Shown in pieces: positions 1 to 8,521 of a stretch of 64,000 nucleotides of DNA; the stretch's first letter is position 1; each line of letters begins with the position of its first letter. The notes beneath the pieces were generated by a model that did no database searches, was not told the origin of the DNA, and saw only the letters and a list, made by a program, of their open reading frames with translations. This DNA comes from Pseudorhodoferax sp965279475 (GTDB taxonomy: Bacteria; Pseudomonadota; Gammaproteobacteria; Burkholderiales; Burkholderiaceae_C): assembly GCA_965279475.1 (NCBI GenBank), contig CBDIIA010000003.1, forward strand, positions 1 through 64,000, given 5' to 3'. The position numbers and the translations under genes are program-made.

Positions 1-1086
1 CAGGGCCTTGGCTTCCGTGGTGAAGTAGTGGTAGTAGAACGGCATAAAGCGTACGCCGCCGTTCAGCCGGCCTAGCGCCTGGTCCAAAGCGATCCAATTC
101 GACGAGAACCAGCCACTGAACGTCATCAGGGTCAACAGATAGGGCAGGGCCAGCCATGGCACCCACTGGGCGAGCAGGCGCCTCAACCGGGCTTGATCGA
201 AATGCGCGCGGTGGCGCCACATCGCCGCGCCGATGCCACAGCCAAGGCACCGCATCAACACCGACCAACCTTGGCTGACACCCGAGGCGATGAAAAACTG
301 CAGAACCTCCAGCGCAACGCCCAGCAGTGCGCCGAGCATCAGCGCAAACGCCATGGGTGCGCGACCACGCGAGGCCTGGGCGAACAAGAGGCCGAGCGGC
401 ACGGCCATGAGCGCCTCGACCACCGACAGGCCTGCCAGCACCAGCGGGCGGGCGCTTACGCTGTCGGCTAGCACCCAGCCCCACAAGTCCGACGCCTGCT
501 TGTTCGCCACCTCCTGTCCTGACAGCAGCAGGTCGTAGGGGAACATGCTGTAGGCCAGGTATGCGGCCAGATACAGCAGCCCGGCGTGGCCGGCCTTGAG
601 GTGCACACGCCCCGCCATGGCGTGTGCCAAGCGCTGCAGCGAATGGCCCCAGCCGGCGGCCAGTGCGGCCCCGGCGATGCCACCGATGCACTCGGCATAG
701 ACATCGTTCAGCGAAACCGTACGCTGTGGAAAATAGAGTTGCGTGAACTCGACGGCCACCGCCAGCACCACCGCGAAAGGTACGGCGAGCACTGCGGCCA
801 TCATGCGTCCCGCCAGCGTCCCGGTGTGGCGCGCCAGCAGCAGCGTGGTGAGAAAACCCACCGGTACGTAGAGCACGCCGTTCGCGATCCAGTCCGCCCG
901 CTCGGTGATGCCGAGGGCCAACATTGGAAGTTGGGCAAAGCGCGCCAGCGCCGTATCGAGCGGTATGGCCTTGAACTCCAGCGGCACCAGGCTACCGTAG
1001 ACGACAAAGCCGATCCACAGCGCCCAGACCGGAAACACGGAAAGGCCAGAGCCAGGGCGCGCAGCGGGGTTGGAGGTATTGGGCAC
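1..1086 (-). CDS. VanZ-like membrane protein, partial (3' end outside window)
   Basis: A reading frame of 362 codons runs without a stop to the left edge of the window. GTG at 1086 is chosen as start because it is the first plausible start after the upstream flippase stop at 1121; no good ribosome binding site is seen. The protein is strongly hydrophobic. The stretch with VEFTQLYFP, an Arg and LNDVYAE matches the E..Q..P.R...D pattern of VanZ-family proteins, and a second, weaker VanZ-like half follows (GVALEVLQFF). VanZ-like proteins recur in exosortase and polysaccharide loci, but their biochemical role there is not established. Family call from motif; function unknown. Confidence 0.75.
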   Translation of the reverse strand, partial: MPNTSNPAARPGSGLSVFPVWALWIGFVVYGSLVPLEFKAIPLDTALARFAQLPMLALGITERADWIANGVLYVPVGFLTTLLLARHTGTLAGRMMAAVLAVPFAVVLAVAVEFTQLYFPQRTVSLNDVYAECIGGIAGAALAAGWGHSLQRLAHAMAGRVHLKAGHAGLLYLAAYLAYSMFPYDLLLSGQEVANKQASDLWGWVLADSVSARPLVLAGLSVVEALMAVPLGLLFAQASRGRAPMAFALMLGALLGVALEVLQFFIASGVSQGWSVLMRCLGCGIGAAMWRHRAHFDQARLRRLLAQWVPWLALPYLLTLMTFSGWFSSNWIALDQALGRLNGGVRFMPFYYHYFTTEAKAL

Positions 1087-1120
1087 GGTGTTGGGCGGGA
1101 GGAACCGGGTTGCGCGCAGT

Positions 1121-2566
1121 CTACTGGCGCTGCGCAGCACGGCCCAAGCGCAGCAGCAGGCTTTGTAGCTCGTCGCGCAGCGGGTGACGCAGACTGAAGA
1201 CGGCCATCAGCCACACCAAGCCGACCACGGTGCTCATCACCGCCACGGTGGCGATCGGTGGCCAGCCGGCCGGCAGCCAGACGCGCAGCAGCAAGGCGCT
1301 GCAGGCGCAGGCCAGCGTAACGGCTCCGCTGCAGGCATGCGCGGTCAGCGACTGGCGTAAGGAGAAGCCCAGGTACCGGGCCATCAGCCACGCCGGCACA
1401 GGCAGGCTGACCACGTCGGCGATGCAGAGCGCCAGCGCAAACGACCCTAGATCGTCACTTCCGATCCACCACAACAGCGCGACACGTGCCGCCAGGTTGA
1501 CGCCCACAGACAGCGCCATCAAATAGGGCAGGCCGATCGCCAGCAGCGCGGGTTGGCTCAGCGAGTAACCGATCCGCACGGCAGCAGCCACACACAGGAT
1601 GGGCACCAGTGGGACCGCCTCCACCCAGGCCGGGCCGTATAGCAGCCGCACGATGGGGTCGGCGAACACGCCGATCACCAGGTAGGAGGGCCAGGCCAGA
1701 CCCGTCAGGTAGCTTGTGGTACGCGCCAGCAGCGGCGCCAGCGGAGTGCTGGCGTGATGGTGTTGGGCGATGAAGGGCAGGGCGTTGTAGCTGACCGCCG
1801 GGCCGACGACTTGCTGGAAGAGCCCCACCAGGCCATTGGCCCGGCTATAAAGCCCTACCTCGTGCGTGCCCTGGACTTTGCCCAGAATCAGGTCAGGTAA
1901 AGCGGCATGGGTGACGCTCAAGAGGTTGCCTGCGATGGCGCCGCGGCCAAAGCGCATCGGCTCGCGCCAGCCGCGAAAGGAGGGCCGTAGCGGCGTTCCC
2001 GCCGGGCGTACTAAATAGAAGCCCAGAATATTGGTCGCGAGGTTGGCCGTGTTTGCCCACGCCAAGGCCAGCGGGCCGAAATCCATCCAGGCCAGCAGCA
2101 GGCAAGTGGCGGCATAGACACCCGTGCTGGCTGCACCGACCATCGCCGTCTTTCCGGCCTGCATGTCGCGCATCAGTAGCGACGACAACACGGAAGCGTA
2201 CGGCACCAGCAGAAAGCTCAGCGTCAGCACGTGCAGAACATCGGCGATGGCGGGCTGCGCGTAGTAGTCGGCTATCGGCCGGGCGGCAGCCACCAAGCCC
2301 GCAGCCAACACCCAGGAAGTGACCAGCAACAGCCCCAGTACGCTGCGGATCTTCGCCGGCGTCAGCTCCTTCTCGCGCACCAAGTACGGTCCCGCGCCGA
2401 AGTCTCGGAACACCGCTACGACATTGATGAACACGACAGTCACAGAGAATACACCGATATCGTCCGGCGTCAGCAGCCGCGCGAGAACGATGGTTAGCGC
2501 GAACATCACCAACGCGGACGCGTTGCTCGACAGGAAGGTGATGTAGAGAGAGCGCCGAACTTGCAT
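1121..2566 (-). CDS. Wzx-like polysaccharide flippase (MOP superfamily)
   Basis: A polytopic protein of about 481 residues with the typical N-terminal segment of MOP-superfamily polysaccharide exporters (LARLLTPDDIG, then VFRDFGAG). Such proteins move undecaprenyl-linked repeat units across the inner membrane. The frame extends to an ATG at 2599, but the Met at 2566 aligns with the first residue of the paralogue at 12728-14164 (MQVRRSLY versus MNSLRKKVG), so 2566 is preferred; neither start has a clear ribosome binding site. It precedes the VanZ-like gene by about 35 bases and is probably cotranscribed with it. Substrate unknown. Confidence 0.85.
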   Translation of the reverse strand: MQVRRSLYITFLSSNASALVMFALTIVLARLLTPDDIGVFSVTVVFINVVAVFRDFGAGPYLVREKELTPAKIRSVLGLLLVTSWVLAAGLVAAARPIADYYAQPAIADVLHVLTLSFLLVPYASVLSSLLMRDMQAGKTAMVGAASTGVYAATCLLLAWMDFGPLALAWANTANLATNILGFYLVRPAGTPLRPSFRGWREPMRFGRGAIAGNLLSVTHAALPDLILGKVQGTHEVGLYSRANGLVGLFQQVVGPAVSYNALPFIAQHHHASTPLAPLLARTTSYLTGLAWPSYLVIGVFADPIVRLLYGPAWVEAVPLVPILCVAAAVRIGYSLSQPALLAIGLPYLMALSVGVNLAARVALLWWIGSDDLGSFALALCIADVVSLPVPAWLMARYLGFSLRQSLTAHACSGAVTLACACSALLLRVWLPAGWPPIATVAVMSTVVGLVWLMAVFSLRHPLRDELQSLLLRLGRAAQRQ

Positions 2567-2784
2567 GGCCGCTGCGAAGTATGCGCGAAAGCCCGGCATA
2601 TTCGACGGTGTTGTCGGCAGTTTGCAGCAATAATTGGCGCGGCTGTGGCGTCCGGATCGCGAGACATTGTGCGGTCAAGCATCTCCCCTATCATCGGCTA
2701 CTCGAGTTGTGCTGTGGCGGCCTGCAGTACTTGACACATCGAACGATCAGTGCTCAAGGCGTTTTTCAACCAACCTGTACTCCT

Positions 2785-2916
2785 ATGTCTGAAGCGATCC
2801 TTTTCATGCTGGACGTTTTGTTCATGACCCTGCTGTGCATGGGTATCTACCGTGCTGAGATTGCACCGATCGACGAGAAGCGGCTCGGCATCTTTCTCTA
2901 CGATGATGTGTCTTGA
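2785..2916 (+). CDS. Small single-span membrane protein, hypothetical
   Basis: A 43-residue frame beginning MSEAILFMLDVLFMTLL, with one predicted membrane helix at about residues 3-21 and a short charged tail ending YDDVS. It lies 44 bases upstream of the O-glycosylation ligase gene on the same strand and could form its leader cistron. The frame stays open upstream to 2581, but only this part looks protein-like. The ribosome binding site is weak. I do not recognise a family; the call rests on hydrophobicity and position only. Confidence 0.45.
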   Translation: MSEAILFMLDVLFMTLLCMGIYRAEIAPIDEKRLGIFLYDDVS

Positions 2917-2960
2917 GTTGATGCTGCGGTGCAGTCTGCCAATGCCGAGGCGGGGGCTTC

Positions 2961-4274
2961 ATGCGTGATTTGATGGTGGCGACCTTTCTGGTTGTCCTGA
3001 TCCCGCTGGCTTTTGCTCGGCCGTTCATCGCGTACCTCCTTTGGGGGTGGACTGCAGTTCTGGTCCCAACGAACTATCTGTACGGATTCCTGTCCGGCGG
3101 GCGTTTCAACATGCTGTTTGCCGCGATCACGATCGCGCTGTTGCTGCTGGGGCGCGTGAAGGGCGAGTCTTACCGCATGACGGGAACGCCGGCACTCCTG
3201 CTGCTGTTCTTGGTGCATGCTTCGCTGTGTGCGCTGTTCGCATATGGTGGCAACGCGTTGAATGGCTATTACTACGAGATCCTGATCAAAGTCATGGTGT
3301 TCTCCTTGCTGATGCCGTTCTTCGTGAACAGCCGGTTGCGGCTTCATTCGGTGATGTTGATGATCGCTTTGGGGCTGGGATTTCACGGGGTTGTGGACGG
3401 GCTGAAGATCATCTCCTCTGGTGGCAGCCACAACCAGATGGGCATCAACGGCACCATGATCGGAGACAACAACCACTATTCGACCGCGTTGGCACTGTGC
3501 CTGCCCATCCTGTATTACCTGCATATGCATTCAGTCCGCAAGTGGGTCAAGCTGGGCTTTCTCGCAGGCTTTTGCCTGAATGCGCTAACCATCATGGGCA
3601 GCGGATCGCGTGGAGGGTTTGTGGCGCTCTCCGTGACTGGCCTGTGGCTGATGCTAACCAGCCGCCGCAAGGTGTTGACGTCAACGCTGGTGATTCTGCT
3701 GGCCGCTGCGCTGCTCGCATTTGCGCCGGAGTCCTGGCTTTCCCGCATCGAGACCATCCAGGATGCCAATGACGATGCTTCGTTCATGGGGCGGGTGATC
3801 GCATGGAAGATCAGTTCGGCAATCGCGCTGAACAACCCGATGTTTGGTGGCGGTTTCCATGCCGTGCAGATCCAGTACATCTGGGACATGTTTGTCACGT
3901 CACAGGGTTTGCTTGGCTTCGTCAGTACCCCGGTGCCGACCTTCAGCGCCAAGGCCGCGCACAGCATCTATTTCGAGACCATGGGTGACCTCGGACTGGT
4001 CGGCTTCCTGATCTTTGTCACCATCCTGATCAAAGGCCTCGTCACACGGTTCCAGATTCGACGTCTGATTTCCAAGGACGACAAACACTACCTCTGGGCG
4101 CGTGACATGGCCGACATGCTGATGCTGTCCATCATTGCCTACATGGTGGGCGGGCTGACAGTCAGCCTGGCCTATTTCGAATCGATCTACATCATCATCA
4201 TGCTGATGGAAATGCTCAGGCGGCACGTAGTGAAGATCAAAGCGGTCGGCCTCCGGGATCCGGCCGTTCAATAA
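2961..4274 (+). CDS. Putative O-glycosylation ligase, exosortase A system-associated
   Basis: A 437-residue polytopic membrane protein of the Wzy/WaaL O-antigen ligase superfamily, close to the exosortase-A-associated subgroup (TIGR03097). Visible marks are GRVIAWKISSAIALNNP, then GGGFHAV, and HSIYFETMGDLGLVGF near residue 335, which is the H...E.G..G signature of the large periplasmic loop and following helix. Members are thought to polymerise a glycan or transfer it to acceptor molecules outside the inner membrane. The start ATG follows a purine-rich GAGGCGGGGG. It heads a rightward block of membrane and modifying enzymes up to 10021. Confidence 0.85.
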   Translation: MRDLMVATFLVVLIPLAFARPFIAYLLWGWTAVLVPTNYLYGFLSGGRFNMLFAAITIALLLLGRVKGESYRMTGTPALLLLFLVHASLCALFAYGGNALNGYYYEILIKVMVFSLLMPFFVNSRLRLHSVMLMIALGLGFHGVVDGLKIISSGGSHNQMGINGTMIGDNNHYSTALALCLPILYYLHMHSVRKWVKLGFLAGFCLNALTIMGSGSRGGFVALSVTGLWLMLTSRRKVLTSTLVILLAAALLAFAPESWLSRIETIQDANDDASFMGRVIAWKISSAIALNNPMFGGGFHAVQIQYIWDMFVTSQGLLGFVSTPVPTFSAKAAHSIYFETMGDLGLVGFLIFVTILIKGLVTRFQIRRLISKDDKHYLWARDMADMLMLSIIAYMVGGLTVSLAYFESIYIIIMLMEMLRRHVVKIKAVGLRDPAVQ

Positions 4275-4290
4275 CTTCCTGCATGACCTG

Positions 4291-5253
4291 ATGCTGCCCC
4301 TTTCGCGTCCCGTCCTGCAACTCTTGTCGCGCGACAAGCTGTCTGTCTTCCTGTTCCACAAGATCCCGTTGCAGTTGGATCCGCTTGTGCCCCAGGATGT
4401 GAGTCTGACCGAGTTCGAATATCTGCTTGACAGCGTACTGAGCCAGTTTCAGATCATTTCGCTGGAAGATGGCGTGCAAGGTTTGACGACCGGGCGCTTG
4501 CCACCGCGTGCCGCCTGCATTACCTTCGATGACGGCTACGCCGACTGGCTACCGGGCATGGCGCCGGCCTTGGAGCGGCGCAACATGCATGCGACTCTGT
4601 TTATCACGGCTGGGCAATTCGATGGGCGTCCGCTGTGGCATGAGCGGATCGCCCAAGCCGTGCGCCAATTGACCGTGCCGACACTGGACTTGCGTTTCCC
4701 GGCGATCCCGCCGATCGACGTTTCCAGCATGAAAGCGCGCCAGATGGCCGTCTCGCGTCTGGAACGCGCGCTGAAGTACATGACGCTGCAAATGCGAGAG
4801 GAACTGCTGCTTCGCCTGGAAACTGCTGCGTCGGTTCGGCCGGAAGACGTAGCCTGCATGTCCGTAGACCAATTGCGTGAGCTTGACCGTCGTGGTTTCG
4901 CGATCGGCGCGCATACTTATGATCATCCTATCCTCGACTACTGCAACCAAGAGGTCGCGGTACGCGAGATCGGCGGCGTGCGCGAGATCCTCGAGGGGCT
5001 GATTGCCTCTCCGGTACGCATGTTTGCCTATCCGAATGGTCGCCCACACGTAGACTTTTCCAGCCACCACGTGGCCATCGTCAAGCGCGCCGGCTACACA
5101 AGCGCCGTGACGACGCAATGGGGCGTGGCGGAGATCGGCACGTCGGTCTACCAGATCCCGCGCTTCACGCCTTGGGGCAACGATCCGTTGCGCTTCATGT
5201 TGCAACTTGGCCGCAATCTGATGACTGCGCCTGAGCGCGTTCCTGAAGACTGA
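4291..5253 (+). CDS. Polysaccharide deacetylase family protein (CE4)
   Basis: A 320-residue protein of carbohydrate esterase family 4 (NodB homology). ITFDDGYAD at residues 77-85 holds the catalytic and metal-binding Asp pair; GAHTYDHP supplies the metal-binding His208 and His212; FAYPNG follows. No signal peptide is apparent, so it may act on a cytoplasmic, lipid-linked intermediate. It starts 16 bases after the ligase stop and is followed 18 bases later by a second CE4 gene. Expected chemistry is N- or O-deacetylation of a sugar unit; the substrate is inferred only from context. Confidence 0.85.
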   Translation: MLPLSRPVLQLLSRDKLSVFLFHKIPLQLDPLVPQDVSLTEFEYLLDSVLSQFQIISLEDGVQGLTTGRLPPRAACITFDDGYADWLPGMAPALERRNMHATLFITAGQFDGRPLWHERIAQAVRQLTVPTLDLRFPAIPPIDVSSMKARQMAVSRLERALKYMTLQMREELLLRLETAASVRPEDVACMSVDQLRELDRRGFAIGAHTYDHPILDYCNQEVAVREIGGVREILEGLIASPVRMFAYPNGRPHVDFSSHHVAIVKRAGYTSAVTTQWGVAEIGTSVYQIPRFTPWGNDPLRFMLQLGRNLMTAPERVPED

Positions 5254-5271
5254 TTGCAAGGCCTGACCACG

Positions 5272-6270
5272 ATGCAAGCCAAGACCTTGGTGCGGGAGCT
5301 GCTCTATCGCTTCGGCGTTCTCGGCGCAGTCCATGCGGTGCGCAACCGGCGCGTGCTGACCACATTGATGTTCCACCGGGTGCTGCCGGCCGATGCGCCT
5401 GAATACGTGAACGCCGAGCACGAGTTCACCTTTACGGCGGAGGGCTTCGGCCGCTGCCTGGACTTTGTGCGCAAGCACTACCACGGGGTCACCCTGCGCC
5501 AGGTGCACGATGCCCTCGAGGGCAGAGGCCGACTGCCGCCGAACCCGGTGTTGATCACTTTTGACGATGGCTGGCGCGACACGCTGGTCCATGCACAGAC
5601 GGCCTTGCAGCAGCGCGGCATGACCGGCGTGCTATTCATGGCGACCGAGCCCATGGGCTCGACGCACGCGCTGTGGTGGCAATATGTGCTGGTCCATGTG
5701 TTGGCCGACCCAGAGGCGATGGCGAGACTCTGCGAGGCCATGGACGTACCTGTGTTGCCCCTGGGTCAGCGAGATGCCGGCCAAAAGCTCACGGCTCGGT
5801 TGGCCGCGCTGGACGACGACGAGCGCCACCGCCTGCTGCGGTTGGCAGCGCCGGCCTCGCTGGGCGGCGAGCGTGGGCGTCAGATGCTGAGCCGCTCCGA
5901 CCTCGATGCATTCGACCCGCGCTGCATCGAACTGGGCGCGCACGGCCATACCCACGCACCACTGTTGCACAGTGCCAACGCTGCATTCGAGTTGAAGCGT
6001 TCCTACGACCTGATTGCACCTCTGTGTGGTTCACCCGTCACCATGTCCTTTCCTCATGGTTCGTACGACGCGTGTCTGTCGGAAATGAGTCGTAGCGTCG
6101 GATTCCAGATGGCCTTCACCAGCGACCCCGAACTGACGACACTCGGTCCGCAGGCGCAGCCGTTTCGGCTTGGCCGCCTCCACGTGCCCGAAAATGAATG
6201 GACTTGCCGCGACGGCCGTATCAATTTCGCGTTGTTGGCCACTTTTTTGTTTTTTCGACAGCACGCCTGA
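5272..6270 (+). CDS. Polysaccharide deacetylase family protein (CE4), second copy
   Basis: About 332 residues from the ATG at 5272 (an in-frame TTG at 5254 is less likely). The CE4 motifs are present: ITFDDGWRD, GAHGHTHAP (H.H.H arrangement) and SFPHGSYD. It belongs to a family of deacetylases found in exosortase and GT2-rich loci. The two adjacent CE4 genes are divergent in sequence and are not simple tandem copies, suggesting two deacetylation sites or substrates. The stop codon TGA forms the loop of a perfect 9-bp inverted repeat (6259-6279). Confidence 0.83.
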   Translation: MQAKTLVRELLYRFGVLGAVHAVRNRRVLTTLMFHRVLPADAPEYVNAEHEFTFTAEGFGRCLDFVRKHYHGVTLRQVHDALEGRGRLPPNPVLITFDDGWRDTLVHAQTALQQRGMTGVLFMATEPMGSTHALWWQYVLVHVLADPEAMARLCEAMDVPVLPLGQRDAGQKLTARLAALDDDERHRLLRLAAPASLGGERGRQMLSRSDLDAFDPRCIELGAHGHTHAPLLHSANAAFELKRSYDLIAPLCGSPVTMSFPHGSYDACLSEMSRSVGFQMAFTSDPELTTLGPQAQPFRLGRLHVPENEWTCRDGRINFALLATFLFFRQHA

Positions 6271-6279
6271 GGCGTGCTG
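6259..6279. repeat. Perfect inverted repeat with stop codon in the loop
   Basis: CAGCACGCC and GGCGTGCTG flank TGA, the stop codon of the second deacetylase gene. The 9-bp stem with a 3-base loop is perfect. No T-run follows on the + strand, so it is not a canonical intrinsic terminator. It may stabilise the upstream mRNA end or be chance in GC-rich DNA. Confidence 0.5.
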
Positions 6280-6317
6280 GCACCGCTACCCCACGCTGCC
6301 CGGACTTTTTCCGTTCC

Positions 6318-7382
6318 ATGACTTCTGACCTCCACATCACGCAGACGACTTTCGGCGCCCTGCCTGCTCAGGACCTTGTCGCGTGGCGCGCGTTGATGAT
6401 GGGCCAACCGCAAAGCCAACGTGCTTTCGTGTCGCCGACCTTCTGTGCCGCGGCCGAATCGGCTTACGGGCGGCCCGTGCGCGTAGTGTTGGTGCGACGG
6501 CATGCCGACGGTCCCTTGCTGGGCGTGTTGCCGGTGCAGGCACGTCCTTCATTCGTCGGTGCACTTGGTGTCTATGAGCCTGTGGCTGGCGTCATGAACG
6601 ACTGGTTTGGCCTCTTGGCCACGCCCGACCTGCAAGTCAGTCCGGAAAGCTTGCTGGCGGCCAGCGGCATCGGCTGCATCGACTTTTCGCACCTGGACGA
6701 TACGCAGGCGACGCATGGCCTTCGAGGCGAGAGCCCGCGCGTCGGCCTGCGCACGCGCATCCACGGTACGGGAGATGCGCACTGGGAAGCGCTGCGTTTG
6801 GTCGACAAAAAACTCGTCAGCGACACTGAGCGTCGGGAACGCAGGCTGGTCGCCGAGCATGGCCCGCTGACGTTTGCGTTCCAGTCTGCGCAGCCGCGTG
6901 AGGCACTGCAGCAGCTCATCGCGCTCAAACAGGACCAGTACCGTCGTACCGGGCACTTGCAGGCGCCGCTGTTCGATGCTGGCAACACGAGTCTGCTACA
7001 CGCGCTGTTGGTGCAGCGCGACCCTTTGTGTGCCGGCGTGCTGAGTACACTGCATGCGGGCGACCAGCTGGTTGCCGTGCACTTCGGCCTGCAATCGGGC
7101 GACATGCTGCACTTCTGGTTCCCGGTTTACGAGGACCGCTATGCCGCTTATTCACCTGGTCGCATTCTGTACCGCTACGTTATCCGCGACGCTCACTTGC
7201 ACGGTGTGTCGGTCATTGACCGTGGCGAAGGCGACTCCAAGGCGAAGCGTGACTTCGCGAACGAAGAGCACCTGTTCTACAAAGGCGTCTGGGCCCGCGG
7301 TGTGCGGGGAATGGTGGCGCAAGCCGCGCTGTCGGTGCACTGGCGTTGGCGTCGGCGGTCGGCTCCGGCTCCCGCGGTCTGA
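6318..7382 (+). CDS. GNAT-family (FemAB/BioF2-like) acyltransferase
   Basis: A 354-residue protein from the ATG at 6318; the longer frame upstream overlaps the previous gene and has no family similarity. The C-terminal half carries the FemAB-like GNAT pattern: LIALKQDQYRRTG, then LHAGDQLVAVHFG, SPGRILYRYVI, and VIDRGEGDSKAKRDF. This fold (PF13480, Acetyltransf_6) is common in exosortase-A loci and in cellulose/xanthan-type clusters, where members are thought to acylate or aminoacylate an intermediate. Acyl donor and acceptor cannot be read from the sequence. A related protein is encoded at 16545-17612. Confidence 0.78.
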   Translation: MTSDLHITQTTFGALPAQDLVAWRALMMGQPQSQRAFVSPTFCAAAESAYGRPVRVVLVRRHADGPLLGVLPVQARPSFVGALGVYEPVAGVMNDWFGLLATPDLQVSPESLLAASGIGCIDFSHLDDTQATHGLRGESPRVGLRTRIHGTGDAHWEALRLVDKKLVSDTERRERRLVAEHGPLTFAFQSAQPREALQQLIALKQDQYRRTGHLQAPLFDAGNTSLLHALLVQRDPLCAGVLSTLHAGDQLVAVHFGLQSGDMLHFWFPVYEDRYAAYSPGRILYRYVIRDAHLHGVSVIDRGEGDSKAKRDFANEEHLFYKGVWARGVRGMVAQAALSVHWRWRRRSAPAPAV

Positions 7383-7495
7383 CCGAGATGGACACAAAGC
7401 GGTAGGCCCGGTTTTTCTGAAGGGCGTGGCCACCGATGGGGGTTGGCCACAACGCAGTCGTGTTCGTCATTGCCAGCATTTGATCAAGTACTGCT

Positions 7496-8473
7496 GTGAA
7501 CCTTTCTCCAGCCGCCATATCCGCCTCCGATTCCGATAAGGTGCAACTCTCCAACCCCACCATTGCGGTGCTGTTGCCATGCTATGACGAAGGGTTGTCG
7601 ATTCGGCAGGTCGTACACGGCTTCCGCGCCGTATTGCCGACCGCCGACATTTACGTCTACGACAACAACTCCAAGGACAACACGACTGAAGAGGCGCGCG
7701 CCGCTGGCGCCATCGTGCGTGCCGAACAATGGCCGGGCAAGGGAAATGTGGTGCGCCGGATGTTCGCCGACATCGACGCCGACCTTTACGTCATGGCTGA
7801 CGGCGACGGCACCTATGACGCCAGCGTCGCGCCAGCCATGATCGAGCTGGCCTTGCGTGACCACCTGGACATGGTTGTCGGCACGCGCCTGAATATCTAC
7901 GAAGACGCACACCGACGTGGGCATGCTCTGGGCAACCGGTTGTTCAACACCATGTACCGTTGGCTGTTCGGACGCTTGTTCAACGATATCTTTTCGGGTT
8001 ATCGCGTGTTCTCGCGTCGCTTCGTGAAGAGTTTTCCCGCGGTGTCCTCCGGTTTCGAGATCGAAACCGAGATGTCGGTGCATGCCAGCCAGTTGCGACT
8101 TCCTATCGCGGAGTACCCCACCCTCTACGGCGCACGGCAGGAAGCCTCGACCAGCAAGCTACGCACAGTGCACGACGCGTTGCGCATCCTGCGGACTTTC
8201 ATCGTGCTGTTCAAGGAGTATCGGCCGGCTATATTCTTCGGCTCTATTGCCGGCGTATTACTGACGATGGCGGTAGGACTGGCCGTGCCGTTGTTCGTCA
8301 CCTACTTCGAGACCGGTCTGGTGCCGCGCTTTCCTACGGCCGTGCTGTCGGCCAGCATGGTGTTGCTGGCCGCGGTCTTCGGTGTCAGTGGCCTGATCCT
8401 GGATAGCGTGGCGCGGGGCCGGCTCGAACAAAAACGGATCTGGTACATCACCAATGCGCGGCGCCGCACCTGA
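7496..8473 (+). CDS. Family 2 glycosyltransferase, DPM1-like, with C-terminal membrane helices
   Basis: A 325-residue protein starting at GTG 7496. The N-terminal GT-A domain shows VLLPCYDEG, DNNSKDNT and MADGDGTYD (the D.D metal site), with VVGTR following. Two membrane helices lie at about residues 240-310. This architecture resembles polyprenyl-phosphate sugar synthases, which supply a lipid-linked sugar for membrane GT-C enzymes. The next gene, 48 bases downstream, encodes such a GT-C-like protein, so the pair may act in series (inferred). The GTG start lacks a strong ribosome binding site. Confidence 0.85.
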   Translation: MNLSPAAISASDSDKVQLSNPTIAVLLPCYDEGLSIRQVVHGFRAVLPTADIYVYDNNSKDNTTEEARAAGAIVRAEQWPGKGNVVRRMFADIDADLYVMADGDGTYDASVAPAMIELALRDHLDMVVGTRLNIYEDAHRRGHALGNRLFNTMYRWLFGRLFNDIFSGYRVFSRRFVKSFPAVSSGFEIETEMSVHASQLRLPIAEYPTLYGARQEASTSKLRTVHDALRILRTFIVLFKEYRPAIFFGSIAGVLLTMAVGLAVPLFVTYFETGLVPRFPTAVLSASMVLLAAVFGVSGLILDSVARGRLEQKRIWYITNARRRT

Positions 8474-8521
8474 TCACTGCGCGATGGCGTCGTTCCTGCG
8501 TTTCGCGCTCGGAGGCGCGGC

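Noticed and set aside
2731..2765. TTGACA at 2731 as -35 box for the ligase block
   Set aside because: No acceptable -10 hexamer at 16-18 bases.
7427..7450. GTGGCCA/TGGCCAC inverted repeat as terminator after the GNAT gene
   Set aside because: Stem of only 7 bp with an 11-base loop and no T-run.
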